In this document: in pieces, positions 15,805 to 24,790 of the stretch
Layout of the letters: each line of letters begins with the position of its first letter
Numbering within the stretch: the stretch's first letter is position 1
IMG/VR virus record: IMGVR_UViG_3300034407_001572
Location: 1 to 42,354 of that record
DNA from: a virus
Length of the DNA stretch: 42,354 nt
Reading direction: 5' to 3' (one strand)
Made by a program: the position numbers and the translations under genes
Notes under the pieces: generated by a model
What the model was told of the DNA's origin: nothing
Databases searched by the model: none
What the model saw: the letters and a program-made list of their open reading frames with translations, nothing else

Positions 15805-18275
15805 GCAAAAAAATCTTCTAGTGTTCCTTGTGTTCCATAAGTTCTATCAACAAACCATCCAATCTTTTCAATAATAAAATTAAGTGGTTCAATAAATGAC
15901 TTTTCAAACTGTAATTCACAATCAACTTTAAAGTCAAGTTGTTTTGGAAGTGTTGTAATAAATGATATAGATGATGATTGATAAATGTTAGGAAGTTTTA
16001 AATATAAAAACTTTATCTTATCACCTTCTTGTATTAAAGGATAGTATCTTGTAAGTTTATTTTTCTTTACTAAATGATTATATAATATTCCACCTTTGAC
16101 ATGTATCGGAGCACCTTTCTTAAATAATGTATGTGTCTCAGACCATTTGTTCAAACCATTTACACTTCTTGGATATGCAATGTCTTCTGGTGGAAGTGTA
16201 AGAAACTCTTCACGAAAATTTTGTATAAATTTATTTAGTTCTTTTTCATCACCAGACATCATAATCTTCAAAGCCTCTTTAATTTTTTCACGACATGGTG
16301 CAGGTGTTGATGACTTCACTGCTTCGATACCCATAATCTTCAATGTTGGTTCTTTATATCTAACACCTTCAATATCGTATGCGTTTAAAATATATCTTTT
16401 CTTTGCAGTCCAAATACCTTTATCTGCAATCACTTCTCTTTTCATTTGCATCTTTTGTTCATATGCATGTAGATAGTTTGCAAGTTCTTGATATGATTGA
16501 TCAATGAAAGGTTCAACCTTTTCTTTTGCAATTGTATCAAGGAAGTCAATAGGATATTTTGGATTAAGTTTTTTAATTAGTTCATCAAATGTAATATAAA
16601 CAGAGTCAGTGTCAGATGCAATAACATAATCTTTATCTTTAGTTTTTAGTAATCCATTCATATAACTGTTTATCTTTTTTTCAATCCAACGAATAGATAA
16701 TTGACCAGATGTAGTAATCGCTTCTGCCATTGTGTGTGAATAATATCTAAACCAATTGTTTCCAATAGCACCATATGCTGAGTTAAGTGCAATCTTTTTT
16801 GCCATTTGTATATTATTAAACGTAGAAATTTGTTTTTCATACTTTTTATCTTTTGTGTTAACAAGATTTTGTTTTGCCTCTAACATTGCCTTTTTATATC
16901 TAACTCTATCATCATACATTTTTTGCATCATCTCAGGCAAGAATCCTTTTTTGTCAGTGCGAAATAAAGCACCATTTGGTGTCATAGTTGTGTTTTTTAA
17001 AACAGATGTGTCTATTTGTTTATCTAATAGTTTATCAACCGACATATTAGGAACTGTCTGTTCACTTTTCATTGTTTCAGGTGAAATATTATATTGCATA
17101 ATTAAATGTGGATATAGTGAATTTAAATCAAAAGACAATACCCATTCATGCATACCTGTCTGTGGATCTTTTACATATGCACCTTCATACTTCTCAGACT
17201 TTTCTCTTTCTACTTTTTGTGGAACAACAATACCTTTATCCATTAAATAGTTGTGTATTAAAATATCCCAATACTTAACTGATCCTAAAACATCTGTATA
17301 ATTAACCTTTGCCTCGTAGGCCATTGTCAAACACAAGTCGATAAGTTTCATTTTCTCTTCAAGTTTATCAACAATCTCAACATCTGTTATATTATAGTCA
17401 ATGAAAGATTGAAAATCATTTGTGTACCAATCTCTAAAAGTATCATAAGGATTTCCGTCTTTTCTTTCACCTAGTTCTACGTATGCGATATGATCTAAAC
17501 GATATGACTCTTGATTTGTATATGTAAACTTTCGATACAAATCATAATAATCTAAAGCAGCGATACCTTGTATATCCCAAACTTGGTGACTTCGACCCAT
17601 TGAGTAAATGTTTTTTGATGAAACAGATTTCCATGGTGATAATTTTTTTAAGTCATCTTCACCACAAAGTTTTTTTATTCTATTACAAAGATATGGTATG
17701 TCAAAAAATTCTGTATTCCAACCAGTGATAACATCAGGTTGGTTCATTTGCCAGAACTTTAAAAACTCATAGATAAGTTCTTTTTCATTTTCACAATTGA
17801 CATAAGCAACGTCTGGTCGAGTTGTTTTGTACTCACCAACACCCCAAACAAATATTTGTTTATTAGCATGATTTTTTACAGTGATAGAAAGTAAAGGTTC
17901 AATAGCATCTTGTGGATTAGGAAAACCATTTTCACAAGCAACTTCAATATCAATCGTTGCGATCAATACATCATCTAATGACCATTCTAAGTTTGGATAG
18001 TTTTCATATAAAAAAGAATATTGATATTGCGTATTACCATATAATAAATGTGGTTGTTCTTTATATTGTTCAACCCACTCTTTGGCATCTCTCATTGTTT
18101 GATGTTTTATAGGCGTAACATACTTACCTTCTAAAGTTTTAAAATTTGTCTCACGCATCACAGGACAATACAGAGTTGGCGAATATTTTACTTTTCGATT
18201 TACTCTCTTACCATCTATGACTTCACGTAATAATAAATTATTTCCCCATTGAGAAATGTTTGTATAAAACCTCAT
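15801..18275 (-). CDS. 43: DNA polymerase gp43 (family B) with 3'-5' exonuclease
   Basis: An 824-residue family B replicative polymerase (T4: 898). Exonuclease motifs: DIE at 109-111, GWNTEFFDIPYL near 185-196, and YNITDVEIV near 294-302. Polymerase motif A is SFDLNSLYPHL (381-391), motif B KKIALNSAYGAIGN (493-506), motif C ASDTDSVYI (553-561), and KKRY follows. All catalytic residues are present, so proofreading and synthesis should be intact. A near-consensus promoter (TTGACT, 17 bases, TATAAT) ends six bases before the ATG, and no ribosome binding site is present, which predicts leaderless translation. Its stop overlaps the PP-loop gene start (ATGA). RegA, encoded just upstream, is known in T4 to repress early mRNAs. 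Confidence 0.97.
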   Translation of the reverse strand: MRFYTNISQWGNNLLLREVIDGKRVNRKVKYSPTLYCPVMRETNFKTLEGKYVTPIKHQTMRDAKEWVEQYKEQPHLLYGNTQYQYSFLYENYPNLEWSLDDVLIATIDIEVACENGFPNPQDAIEPLLSITVKNHANKQIFVWGVGEYKTTRPDVAYVNCENEKELIYEFLKFWQMNQPDVITGWNTEFFDIPYLCNRIKKLCGEDDLKKLSPWKSVSSKNIYSMGRSHQVWDIQGIAALDYYDLYRKFTYTNQESYRLDHIAYVELGERKDGNPYDTFRDWYTNDFQSFIDYNITDVEIVDKLEEKMKLIDLCLTMAYEAKVNYTDVLGSVKYWDILIHNYLMDKGIVVPQKVEREKSEKYEGAYVKDPQTGMHEWVLSFDLNSLYPHLIMQYNISPETMKSEQTVPNMSVDKLLDKQIDTSVLKNTTMTPNGALFRTDKKGFLPEMMQKMYDDRVRYKKAMLEAKQNLVNTKDKKYEKQISTFNNIQMAKKIALNSAYGAIGNNWFRYYSHTMAEAITTSGQLSIRWIEKKINSYMNGLLKTKDKDYVIASDTDSVYITFDELIKKLNPKYPIDFLDTIAKEKVEPFIDQSYQELANYLHAYEQKMQMKREVIADKGIWTAKKRYILNAYDIEGVRYKEPTLKIMGIEAVKSSTPAPCREKIKEALKIMMSGDEKELNKFIQNFREEFLTLPPEDIAYPRSVNGLNKWSETHTLFKKGAPIHVKGGILYNHLVKKNKLTRYYPLIQEGDKIKFLYLKLPNIYQSSSISFITTLPKQLDFKVDCELQFEKSFIEPLNFIIEKIGWFVDRTYGTQGTLEDFFA

Positions 18276-18281
18276 GTGGAT

Positions 18282-18310
18282 ATTATACCATAATTATGAA
18301 AAATAGTCAA
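18282..18310 (-). promoter_or_regulatory. Near-consensus promoter for gp43
   Basis: The minus strand has TTGACT at 18310-18305, a 17-base spacer ending in TGG, and TATAAT at 18287-18282, that is an extended -10 (TGnTATAAT). The -35 half overlaps the last codons of the amidinotransferase gene. The -10 ends six bases before the gp43 ATG, so transcription would begin at or next to the start codon. This marks the start of the second replication operon. Confidence 0.75.
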
Positions 18311-19475
18311 TAAGTTTTCCTTCTCTTGCCAAGTCAACAGAACAACAATGAGCACCACCAGACCAAAGAAAGTTCCAACGATTAACCCAAGGTATCATTT
18401 CAATGTTATACTTTTTTAATTTATCTGATAAATCTTTATCATAACCAGATGTGATCACTGTATTTTCATCAAGTGATAAACAGTTTGCATCAAACCTTGT
18501 TTCTTGTGATACACCTAATAGATGGTGCCATGGATAATTTTTAACACCTCTTTCCTCACATAAATCTTTTATTTGTTTGCCAGAATATGTTGCTTTATTT
18601 TCAATCAATATTACATCCCAATCTTTCATAATCTCTGGTATGTGATCTTTATTCCATGCCAATACTAAACCTGGTCTTAGAATAGAAATCTTTCCGTCAA
18701 CGTGACCATATGCGTTCATTTCCACAAATTCATGTCTTGGAAACTCTCTCTTCCACCACTCTCTACCATTATTAGTCATACTAATATGAGAATGTTGTTT
18801 TTTTAGTTTTGTTTTTGGATTTGAATGAGTATGAAAAATATGTTTTCCACATTTCATAAATGCAGCTGTATCACCTAATATTTGTCCTTGATTATCATAT
18901 GATTGTATTTCTTTATTGGATATCTCATTTTTTATATCAATATCATCTATAGTATTTGTTGGTTTTCTTTCATATATGGGAAATGGCATCGAAATATATC
19001 TAGCACCCTCTTCAAATTCATCTATCAAAATATTTCTACAGTTTAGATTTTCATACATCCTATCCCAAGATGAAGTGTAAACCTCAAAGACTGTATCACC
19101 TATTTTACCAATCGTATCTCTAACTTGCATGGGATGACGCCACTCAGTTTCTATTGGATATAATATATCTGGTCTTACAACAAACGTACCAAACTGTTTA
19201 CATATGTCTGCTAATACATCTAAGTCTTCATTAGTTTCATCATGTATTTTTTTTAAACCTGATAAATTACCCTCAACTAAATCTAGTAAACTATCAGTTG
19301 TAGTTCTATTACCGTCATATTCTATATTTGAAAAGTGTTGATGTCTTTCTGATATTGTCTTATCATAATTAAATAATATTTTATTTTTATAATCTATATT
19401 AAAATTACTTAGATCAAATGATCGACCAATGATTACTTTTTGTAACCTTGTCCATTCATCATATACTGTTCTCAT
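18294..19475 (-). CDS. Amidinotransferase (glycine/inosamine amidinotransferase family)
   Basis: A 393-residue enzyme expected to move an amidino group from arginine to an amine. The start is the ATG at 19475; a longer frame needs TTG at 19490. Catalytic residues of the family are visible: Asp in ILGDTAAFMKCGKHIF, the His in YGHVDGKISILRPGLVLAW (His-x-Asp), and the nucleophilic Cys in SGGAHCCSVDL at the C-terminus, first Cys by alignment with AGAT HCW. MQVRDTIGKIGD also matches. The natural amine acceptor cannot be predicted. It lies between RegA and gp43, overlapping RegA by 17 bases. A metabolic enzyme in this position is unusual and suggests use on nucleotides, polyamines or sugars during DNA synthesis. 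Confidence 0.85.
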   Translation of the reverse strand: MRTVYDEWTRLQKVIIGRSFDLSNFNIDYKNKILFNYDKTISERHQHFSNIEYDGNRTTTDSLLDLVEGNLSGLKKIHDETNEDLDVLADICKQFGTFVVRPDILYPIETEWRHPMQVRDTIGKIGDTVFEVYTSSWDRMYENLNCRNILIDEFEEGARYISMPFPIYERKPTNTIDDIDIKNEISNKEIQSYDNQGQILGDTAAFMKCGKHIFHTHSNPKTKLKKQHSHISMTNNGREWWKREFPRHEFVEMNAYGHVDGKISILRPGLVLAWNKDHIPEIMKDWDVILIENKATYSGKQIKDLCEERGVKNYPWHHLLGVSQETRFDANCLSLDENTVITSGYDKDLSDKLKKYNIEMIPWVNRWNFLWSGGAHCCSVDLAREGKLIDYFS

Positions 19476-19872
19476 CTTTAGTCTTTCCAATATTATATTT
19501 TGTTTCTAAAGTCCATTCAGACTTTTCTTTGAAACTTATAATTTTGATTTGACTAAGTGGTGACATGTTTTGTACTTCACTACTGATATTAATCAAACCC
19601 CAATCTTTCAATAGACTAGCAATTCTGTTTCTTCTTCCTATATCATTCTCTGTTAAGTTTGTTTCTTTACCATCAAGTGCAAATAGTTCTTTGAAGTGAA
19701 CAATGTAATACTTACCTTGTTTGTGAAGAATATGACAAGACTGATATAATTTTTTTTCTTTTCTTGAAGCCACACCGATTCTAGATAGTGTCTCTCTAAC
19801 CTTTAAAAAATCATCAGGTTCTTTAAGAGTCACTTCAAGCATATTGTCTTTATTAAAACTAACGTTTTCCAT
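19459..19872 (-). CDS. regA: Translational repressor RegA
   Basis: A 137-residue protein with the RegA pattern: DDFLKVRETLSRIGVASRKE, LYQSCHILHKQGKYYIVHFK, then NDIGRRNRIASLLKDWGL. T4 RegA (122 residues) binds start regions of many early mRNAs, including those for the clamp and clamp loader, and blocks their translation. Here it keeps the T4 gene order gp44-gp62-regA-gp43, although accessory genes are inserted. It overlaps gp62 by 14 bases upstream and the amidinotransferase by 17 downstream. Its mRNA targets in this phage cannot be read directly. Confidence 0.93.
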   Translation of the reverse strand: MENVSFNKDNMLEVTLKEPDDFLKVRETLSRIGVASRKEKKLYQSCHILHKQGKYYIVHFKELFALDGKETNLTENDIGRRNRIASLLKDWGLINISSEVQNMSPLSQIKIISFKEKSEWTLETKYNIGKTKDENSI

Positions 19873-20254
19873 GTTGTCCGCCTTTATTCAATTTTTCCTT
19901 TATCATTTTTATTTGTTCATCGTTAAGTATGCTTAGAGCAGACTTGGATTTCTCATTACTATAACCATAATACTCTTTTACACACTCTATATCCTTAGAT
20001 TTGCTTGACTTCATCCACGATGCAAATCTCTTTCGAGTTCTTAGACTATTTAGTAAGAAATCATATTGTAGTTTGTTATCTAAATGATGTAATCTATTCA
20101 TTTCATTTATTAACATAATCGTATCACCAAATGGTGCTAAACACTTATTAACAACATATGCAGGGTACTTTTTTTCCCACATAACGTCATCACTTTCCAT
20201 TAAATTATTTTTTTGATAATTTATAGAGTTAAGATATTCTTTCAATTCATACAT
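19859..20254 (-). CDS. 62: Clamp loader small subunit gp62
   Basis: 131 residues from the ATG at 20254 (a longer frame uses GTG). The sequence has the marine T4-like gp62 pattern: LKEYLNSINYQKNNLMESDD, MWEKKYPAYVVNKCLAPF, LQYDFLLNSLRTRKRFASW, KEYYGYSNEKSKSALSIL. With gp44 it forms the ATPase that loads the gp45 clamp. It is shorter than T4 gp62 (187), as in marine relatives. The gene is separated from gp44 by three modification-type genes, whereas gp62 and gp44 are adjacent in T4. It overlaps the radical SAM gene by eight bases and RegA by fourteen. Confidence 0.92.
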   Translation of the reverse strand: MYELKEYLNSINYQKNNLMESDDVMWEKKYPAYVVNKCLAPFGDTIMLINEMNRLHHLDNKLQYDFLLNSLRTRKRFASWMKSSKSKDIECVKEYYGYSNEKSKSALSILNDEQIKMIKEKLNKGGQHGKR

Positions 20255-21290
20255 TACGAACACTCCATTTATAATATTCTATGAGATGAGTTAAAGTATC
20301 CATGAACTTTATATCATCTTTACGTGGTTCTATTTCTTTCATACCTTTTAGTGCATCATCAATTGATGACCTCCATGTATTACCTAGAATGTGACGTTCA
20401 CTACCTTCTCGATCTAAAAATGCCGCCTCACTATAATAATACAAATCACCGTTTGGATCAAGATATATTTTAGTTTGTGGTGATTGTTTTTTATCTAAAT
20501 GTAAATAATCACATTTAATTAATTTACTTTTTCTTCCTCTTAGTAAATCATACATCGCATATCCATAATGAACTTTGACACCACGTTGTTTTGCTAATAT
20601 ATCAAATTCATTTAGAATATCTTGAAACTTATTTCGATCATTTATTTCATACTGAAATGAAAAATCTTCTCTTAAACTTAATTCGTCTATACCACCAATG
20701 TCATCTATGTAATCTAAAATTTTTGCTATCTTTTCAACATTTTGTGGTAATACAACATAATTAAGTTTTACTTTTCTGTCTAATAATTTTAAATTGTTTT
20801 TAACTACCTGATAACCTTTTTTATTTCTAGATACTGAATTATACTCCTCTTCATCAATTCCATATAAAGATATTCTCAAAGTATCTAAATTTGCAACATA
20901 AGGATTCTTTTTTATGTAATTTTGTGTTAACATAAATCCATTTGTTATCATTCTTGATTTCATACCAACGTCATGCAAGTCTTTACATATCTGATTCAAA
21001 TATGGACTTGTCATGGGTTCAAGACCACCACCAATGTTTATTTGTCCTCTTCCTTTGTTTTGATATATGACATCTCTATAAACTTCATAATGTTTATCTT
21101 GTTTTTCAAATTTTGCATCATAGTTTCGACCACAAAAAGTGCATTTGTACATGCAAGATATACCAGGTACAAAAACTATTGTGTGTGGATAGTGATATTC
21201 ACCTTTTATGGCTGCGTCCATGTGTGATCCAAACTCTTTAATGGACTGTATTTGTTCCGTTGAAAAATTCTTTAACAAACTTCGCTCCAT
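20247..21290 (-). CDS. Radical SAM enzyme, 347 aa
   Basis: Residues 46-53 read CMYKCTFC, the CxxxCxxC motif that binds the [4Fe-4S] cluster, preceded by HTIVFVPGI. INIGGGLEPMTSP (about 87-99) matches the GGEP SAM-binding element, and MITNGFMLT and LRISLYG follow, as in SPASM-type radical SAM proteins. A C-terminal Cys-rich SPASM cluster is lacking, though KIYLDPNGDLYYYSEAAF mimics its strand. Radical SAM enzymes do hydrogen abstraction on many substrates; none is indicated. It overlaps the glycosyltransferase gene by 53 bases if ATG 21290 is used; a later ATG at 21221 is possible but loses about 23 residues. Next gene is gp62. Confidence 0.85.
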   Translation of the reverse strand: MERSLLKNFSTEQIQSIKEFGSHMDAAIKGEYHYPHTIVFVPGISCMYKCTFCGRNYDAKFEKQDKHYEVYRDVIYQNKGRGQINIGGGLEPMTSPYLNQICKDLHDVGMKSRMITNGFMLTQNYIKKNPYVANLDTLRISLYGIDEEEYNSVSRNKKGYQVVKNNLKLLDRKVKLNYVVLPQNVEKIAKILDYIDDIGGIDELSLREDFSFQYEINDRNKFQDILNEFDILAKQRGVKVHYGYAMYDLLRGRKSKLIKCDYLHLDKKQSPQTKIYLDPNGDLYYYSEAAFLDREGSERHILGNTWRSSIDDALKGMKEIEPRKDDIKFMDTLTHLIEYYKWSVRNV

Positions 21291-22281
21291 TCATATCAAA
21301 AGTGGTGGGTTTACAGTGAACAACTTTATAAATTGAATCTGTCAAAGAGTCAACTGTGACATCATCAATTGATATTACTTTCCCACCACCGAGTTGTTCA
21401 TATCTTTTTGCTCTATAATTTTCTTCTTTATCAATTACTACACCATTACTATCATATACATCATTTGATGTTAAGTCATTTGGGATCATAATCGCAGGTG
21501 TTTTTGTGATATTTATATCTAAAAATGACATCGCACCAAATTGACTTATCGATAATTCATGAGATGCAAGTAAAACTCTGTAACCATTTGTGTCTGGTCT
21601 TGATACAATATTTACATTTTCTTTTTGTAATCTATCTAATAATTTATTTGGTGTTTTATCACCAACGATAAATGTCCAATCTCCACCAATTCTTTTCCTT
21701 ACATCTAATGCCACATTGTAATATTTTTCTATATGTGGATACCAATCACCACCAGAAACTAAATATCCATTTCTATGAGTATTATATTGAAATGGTTTAG
21801 TGACATATGAAGAACTAATTATTGGAACATCTATAATTTGATTATGTAAAAATTCTTTTGGATCAATAAAATTATTATCAGTATGAAAAATTATGCCGTC
21901 ATAATATTCATTTAGTATGTCACTATGAAACCAATTTTCACTTGGTCTAATCCATGGTATATCTCTCTCTAAAGAATATATCTTTTTGTTTTTTGCATGA
22001 TCTAAGATATCCATGATACCTTTGTGTCTTCTTAAATTTTTATTGAAATGTGAATGCCAACCATATCTTCCAAAAGGAAAACCCTCAGTAACAATCACGT
22101 CTGGGTTATACTCAACATATTTTACAAACAAGTCATTATGCCACTTATCAAAAAACTCAGTGTCGTGACCTAGAACAGGTTTTGTAATAATTAAATTTTC
22201 ATTGATATGATCACAAAATGATTTTACTCTATTGATATGACCATACCCAGTATTACTCTGAACTAAAAATAATGTCTTCAT
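21238..22281 (-). CDS. GT-B glycosyltransferase (GT28/MurG-like)
   Basis: 347 residues from ATG 22281; the longer frame starts with TTG. The N-terminus TLFLVQSNTGYGHINRVKSF carries the Gly-rich GxGH turn of GT-B enzymes, followed by PDVIVTEGFPFGRYGW. The C-terminal donor domain has FIVGDKTPNKLLDRL and LLASHELSISQFGAMSFLDI, TKTPAIMIPND, the site that in MurG-like enzymes binds nucleotide sugar. Acceptor unknown. Phage glycosyltransferases often act on hypermodified DNA bases or on surface proteins; the early replication operon favours the former, as inference. It overlaps the aminotransferase-like gene by 29 bases and the radical SAM gene by 53. Confidence 0.8.
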   Translation of the reverse strand: MKTLFLVQSNTGYGHINRVKSFCDHINENLIITKPVLGHDTEFFDKWHNDLFVKYVEYNPDVIVTEGFPFGRYGWHSHFNKNLRRHKGIMDILDHAKNKKIYSLERDIPWIRPSENWFHSDILNEYYDGIIFHTDNNFIDPKEFLHNQIIDVPIISSSYVTKPFQYNTHRNGYLVSGGDWYPHIEKYYNVALDVRKRIGGDWTFIVGDKTPNKLLDRLQKENVNIVSRPDTNGYRVLLASHELSISQFGAMSFLDINITKTPAIMIPNDLTSNDVYDSNGVVIDKEENYRAKRYEQLGGGKVISIDDVTVDSLTDSIYKVVHCKPTTFDMNGAKFVKEFFNGTNTVH

Positions 22282-22876
22282 TACCAAATACCGTAGAGTA
22301 TTGATTAACTGGTGTATACCAATCCCAATTTTTCTCTATAGGTTTTTTATCTTTCACTTTCTCAAAATTTTGTAATCCTAAATTTGCTTTATCAGATGTC
22401 ATGTAATAATGATAACCCATGCCACACTTTTGTTTATTATATGGTGTATCACTTCTATTTCTACCATCATAAACTAATCTGATTAAGTCTTCATATTTAT
22501 CTTTGTCATCCAATAAAATTATTCCACCTCTATCAGTCGATAAATGTTTACGTTTAAAAAAACTAAGACACATTAAAGTACCAGGTATGTATCCGTTTTT
22601 TTTCCAATAAACAGCTGCGTCTATAACTTGATCAGTTAGATAATGATAACCTTTCCACTTCTCATCAGTGAATGTAAACTGCCAACCATTTTTCATTAGC
22701 ATGTAAGGAACTGAAACGTAAGTATGCACAGGCACTTTAATATTTGCATAGTCTGTAATTCTGATAGAAAGTTCTAATGCATTCGTGCAACAATCCGTGG
22801 CAACTGCATATGGAGCACCAAAAAAATCTGCTATTGTTTTTTCAAACTTATCTACTGATTCATATTCTTTGTTCAT
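22253..22876 (-). CDS. Miniature DegT/DnrJ-type PLP aminotransferase, 207 aa
   Basis: The sequence follows the DegT/DnrJ/EryC1/StrS sugar aminotransferase family but is only 207 residues against about 370-400. Present are AVATDCCTNALELSI (PLP phosphate loop), VPVHTYVSVPYMLMKNGWQF, QVIDAAVYW (Asp that contacts PLP), and SFFKRKHLSTDRGG, where Lys110 falls at the position of the Schiff-base Lys. About sixty residues between the second and third blocks are missing and the C-terminal domain ends after YHYYMTSDKANLGLQNF. It may be a compact active enzyme, an inactive remnant, or a cofactor-binding partner. It overlaps gp44 (ATGA) and the glycosyltransferase gene, so it is intact in frame and coupled, not an obvious pseudogene. 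Confidence 0.75.
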   Translation of the reverse strand: MNKEYESVDKFEKTIADFFGAPYAVATDCCTNALELSIRITDYANIKVPVHTYVSVPYMLMKNGWQFTFTDEKWKGYHYLTDQVIDAAVYWKKNGYIPGTLMCLSFFKRKHLSTDRGGIILLDDKDKYEDLIRLVYDGRNRSDTPYNKQKCGMGYHYYMTSDKANLGLQNFEKVKDKKPIEKNWDWYTPVNQYSTVFGNEDIIFSSE

Positions 22877-23808
22877 TTGAACTTTACCTGTGACATCAAC
22901 TCAGTCATACATGCCAAAAGATTTATTTCTTGATCTGCAACAAAGGCAGACTTGTACTGATAATCACCAAGTATTACCACCGCATGTGGGATAGTAGAGT
23001 GGTCGATAGTATCATAGAGAGAATCATAGATCGTTCTAAAAATCCTATTGGCATCATTATCAAGATTATTAACAATCCACTTACGAACATTTGTAAACTC
23101 CTTCTTTTTAACAAAACTCATTAGTTCTTTTATGTTTTCATTACTAATATTAATTAATATACCTGCATCTATTTGACCAGACGCAGAATATCTTTGTAAT
23201 TCATTTAAAACTCTTCGCCAATCGGGAAAATGAGCAGTGATTAATTCTGCAACAGCAGGTGGATTGAATTGTATCTTTTCATCCTTCAGAATATCAAGAA
23301 CTCTTTTGTAAAATTTATCTGCAAGTTTTACTCTTTCACCATTTCTAATTGTAAAATCTATATTAGAACATCTTGATTGTAAAGGATCAATCAATCTATT
23401 TTTGTAATTACATGTGAGAATAAAACCACAGTTCTTGTGAAACTCTTCCATGAAACCACGAAGAGCAGGTTGTGTTGATTGTGGATTTAGATAATCTGCC
23501 TCATCTAATATGATATATTTTCTTCCACCCTCTAATGAAACAGTTGATGCAAAGTTTTTTATCTTAGTTCTAAGAACATCAATACCAGATTCCTCTGATC
23601 CGTTTATCATCATCCAAGTAGAACCAATCTGTTCAACCATTGCTTTTGCAATTGTTGTTTTGCCAGTTCCAGCAGAACCAGATAAAATTAAATTAGGAAT
23701 ATGTTTGTCTTTGACAAACTCTTGAAATGTATCCTTTAGTTTTTTAGGTAAGATACAATCTTTTACAGTTTTTGGTCGATACTTCTCAACCCACAGAAAC
23801 GTATCCAT
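22873..23808 (-). CDS. 44: Clamp loader large subunit gp44 (AAA+)
   Basis: A 311-residue AAA+ ATPase (T4: 319). Walker A is LSGSAGTGKTTIAKA near residues 43-57, Walker B is YIILDEADYL near 97-106, sensor 1 is FILTCNYKNRLI, and PLQSRCSNIDF has the SRC arginine-finger motif. With gp62 it opens and loads the gp45 sliding clamp. The gene follows gp45 with a three-base gap and its stop overlaps the start of the mini-aminotransferase gene (ATGA). Confidence 0.96.
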   Translation of the reverse strand: MDTFLWVEKYRPKTVKDCILPKKLKDTFQEFVKDKHIPNLILSGSAGTGKTTIAKAMVEQIGSTWMMINGSEESGIDVLRTKIKNFASTVSLEGGRKYIILDEADYLNPQSTQPALRGFMEEFHKNCGFILTCNYKNRLIDPLQSRCSNIDFTIRNGERVKLADKFYKRVLDILKDEKIQFNPPAVAELITAHFPDWRRVLNELQRYSASGQIDAGILINISNENIKELMSFVKKKEFTNVRKWIVNNLDNDANRIFRTIYDSLYDTIDHSTIPHAVVILGDYQYKSAFVADQEINLLACMTELMSQVKFK

Positions 23809-23811
23809 AAC

Positions 23812-24489
23812 TTAAACCTCATAAGTTGATTCAGGTTCAAGTGCAATCCAATATTCTACGTTATCTGTTTTTGATTTGAAATGACTTATATTTTTTGATG
23901 AGATAGACACATCATATGAACCAGGTAATAGTTTTAAGTTTTCTACTTTGAAAAAGAACTGAAACTTAGCACCTTGTGAAGATTGATTTACTTCTAATGA
24001 AAAGTTATTTGCAGTATCATTTTTCTTATCTTTGACAGTAAGAAAACTACCTTCATCATTCTTTTCAAAAACTAAATCAGGTGCTTGTATTACAGATGCA
24101 GCCTTTTTTAGTTGATTTAAATCATCACTTGTTAGTTCAAATGTGACATCAACTGATGGCATCGTAATCATTTTACTTGGTGTTGTAATTACCGAAGGAT
24201 CAGAGTAAAAGTATTTTAACTTTTGACCTTTACTATTCTCTTCTTTAATTGTTAGATGTTGATCATCAAAATCTATAATAGGTTGTTTGAACAAACTTGT
24301 AGATGATAAAAATTCATTCAAATCATATATTGCTATTTGTTTAGGAAATGTCTCTTCAACATTTACTTTTGCCACAATGTTTTTCATCGCAGACATTGTT
24401 GTTATTGTACTACCTTCTTTAATCATTAAGTTCTGATTAATTGTTGCGAAGTTTTTTAGTACATTCAAAGTTCCACTATTTAGTTTCAT
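23812..24489 (-). CDS. 45: Sliding clamp gp45
   Basis: 225 residues (T4: 228), with the clamp pattern TLNVLKNFATINQNLMIKEG, KQIAIYDLNEFLSSTSLF, LTSDDLNQLKKAASVIQAPD. A trimeric ring that tethers gp43 and, in T4, also links gp55-RNA polymerase to late transcription through gp33. No obvious gp33 gene was found here. It overlaps the upstream DUF3310-like gene by 14 bases and precedes gp44 by three. Confidence 0.95.
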   Translation of the reverse strand: MKLNSGTLNVLKNFATINQNLMIKEGSTITTMSAMKNIVAKVNVEETFPKQIAIYDLNEFLSSTSLFKQPIIDFDDQHLTIKEENSKGQKLKYFYSDPSVITTPSKMITMPSVDVTFELTSDDLNQLKKAASVIQAPDLVFEKNDEGSFLTVKDKKNDTANNFSLEVNQSSQGAKFQFFFKVENLKLLPGSYDVSISSKNISHFKSKTDNVEYWIALEPESTYEV

Positions 24490-24790
24490 TATTTAACTCC
24501 ATATCAAGATTGTATAGTGCAATCATACCATAATGCAAGATTTTAAGCAAGTCATTTCTGTTCTTACCATTTTTCTTTCCAAACCTCTGAGCGTATTTCA
24601 TAATATTACCAATACAAAACCCCTCACCATGCCCACTGTCTAAAATAAATTGTGTTGATTGAAACTTATTTTTTGAATAGTGTTGTTTGTAAGTATTTAA
24701 AATGTAATCTTGCAATTCCTTTAAATACTTGTCTTCATTGTAAGTATATACTTTTTTATCTACAATATCTTTATACGTAAACTCACTCAT
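24476..24790 (-). CDS. DUF3310/SaV-like small protein, 104 aa
   Basis: The central segment FCIGNIMKYAQRFGKKNGKN, DLLKILHYGMIALYNL has the form of the DUF3310 (SaV-like) domain found in many phages ('GNA.KYl.RaGkK....DL.Ka.wYl'). The function of that family is not firmly known; it is often located near nucleotide metabolism or replication genes. Here it is directly upstream of gp45 and overlaps it by 14 bases, and it overlaps the upstream gene by eight. It is the second gene of the first replication operon. Confidence 0.75.
   Translation of the reverse strand: MSEFTYKDIVDKKVYTYNEDKYLKELQDYILNTYKQHYSKNKFQSTQFILDSGHGEGFCIGNIMKYAQRFGKKNGKNRNDLLKILHYGMIALYNLDMELNNETK

Noticed and set aside
16756-17250. 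Plus-strand frame of 164 codons in gp43
   Set aside because: It lies wholly within well-conserved polymerase motifs A and B on the minus strand and resembles nothing. It is a shadow.
22253-22876. Pseudogene of a DegT aminotransferase
   Set aside because: No internal stop or frameshift is present, overlaps with both neighbours are tidy, and the PLP-binding residues are kept. A compact functional gene is as likely.
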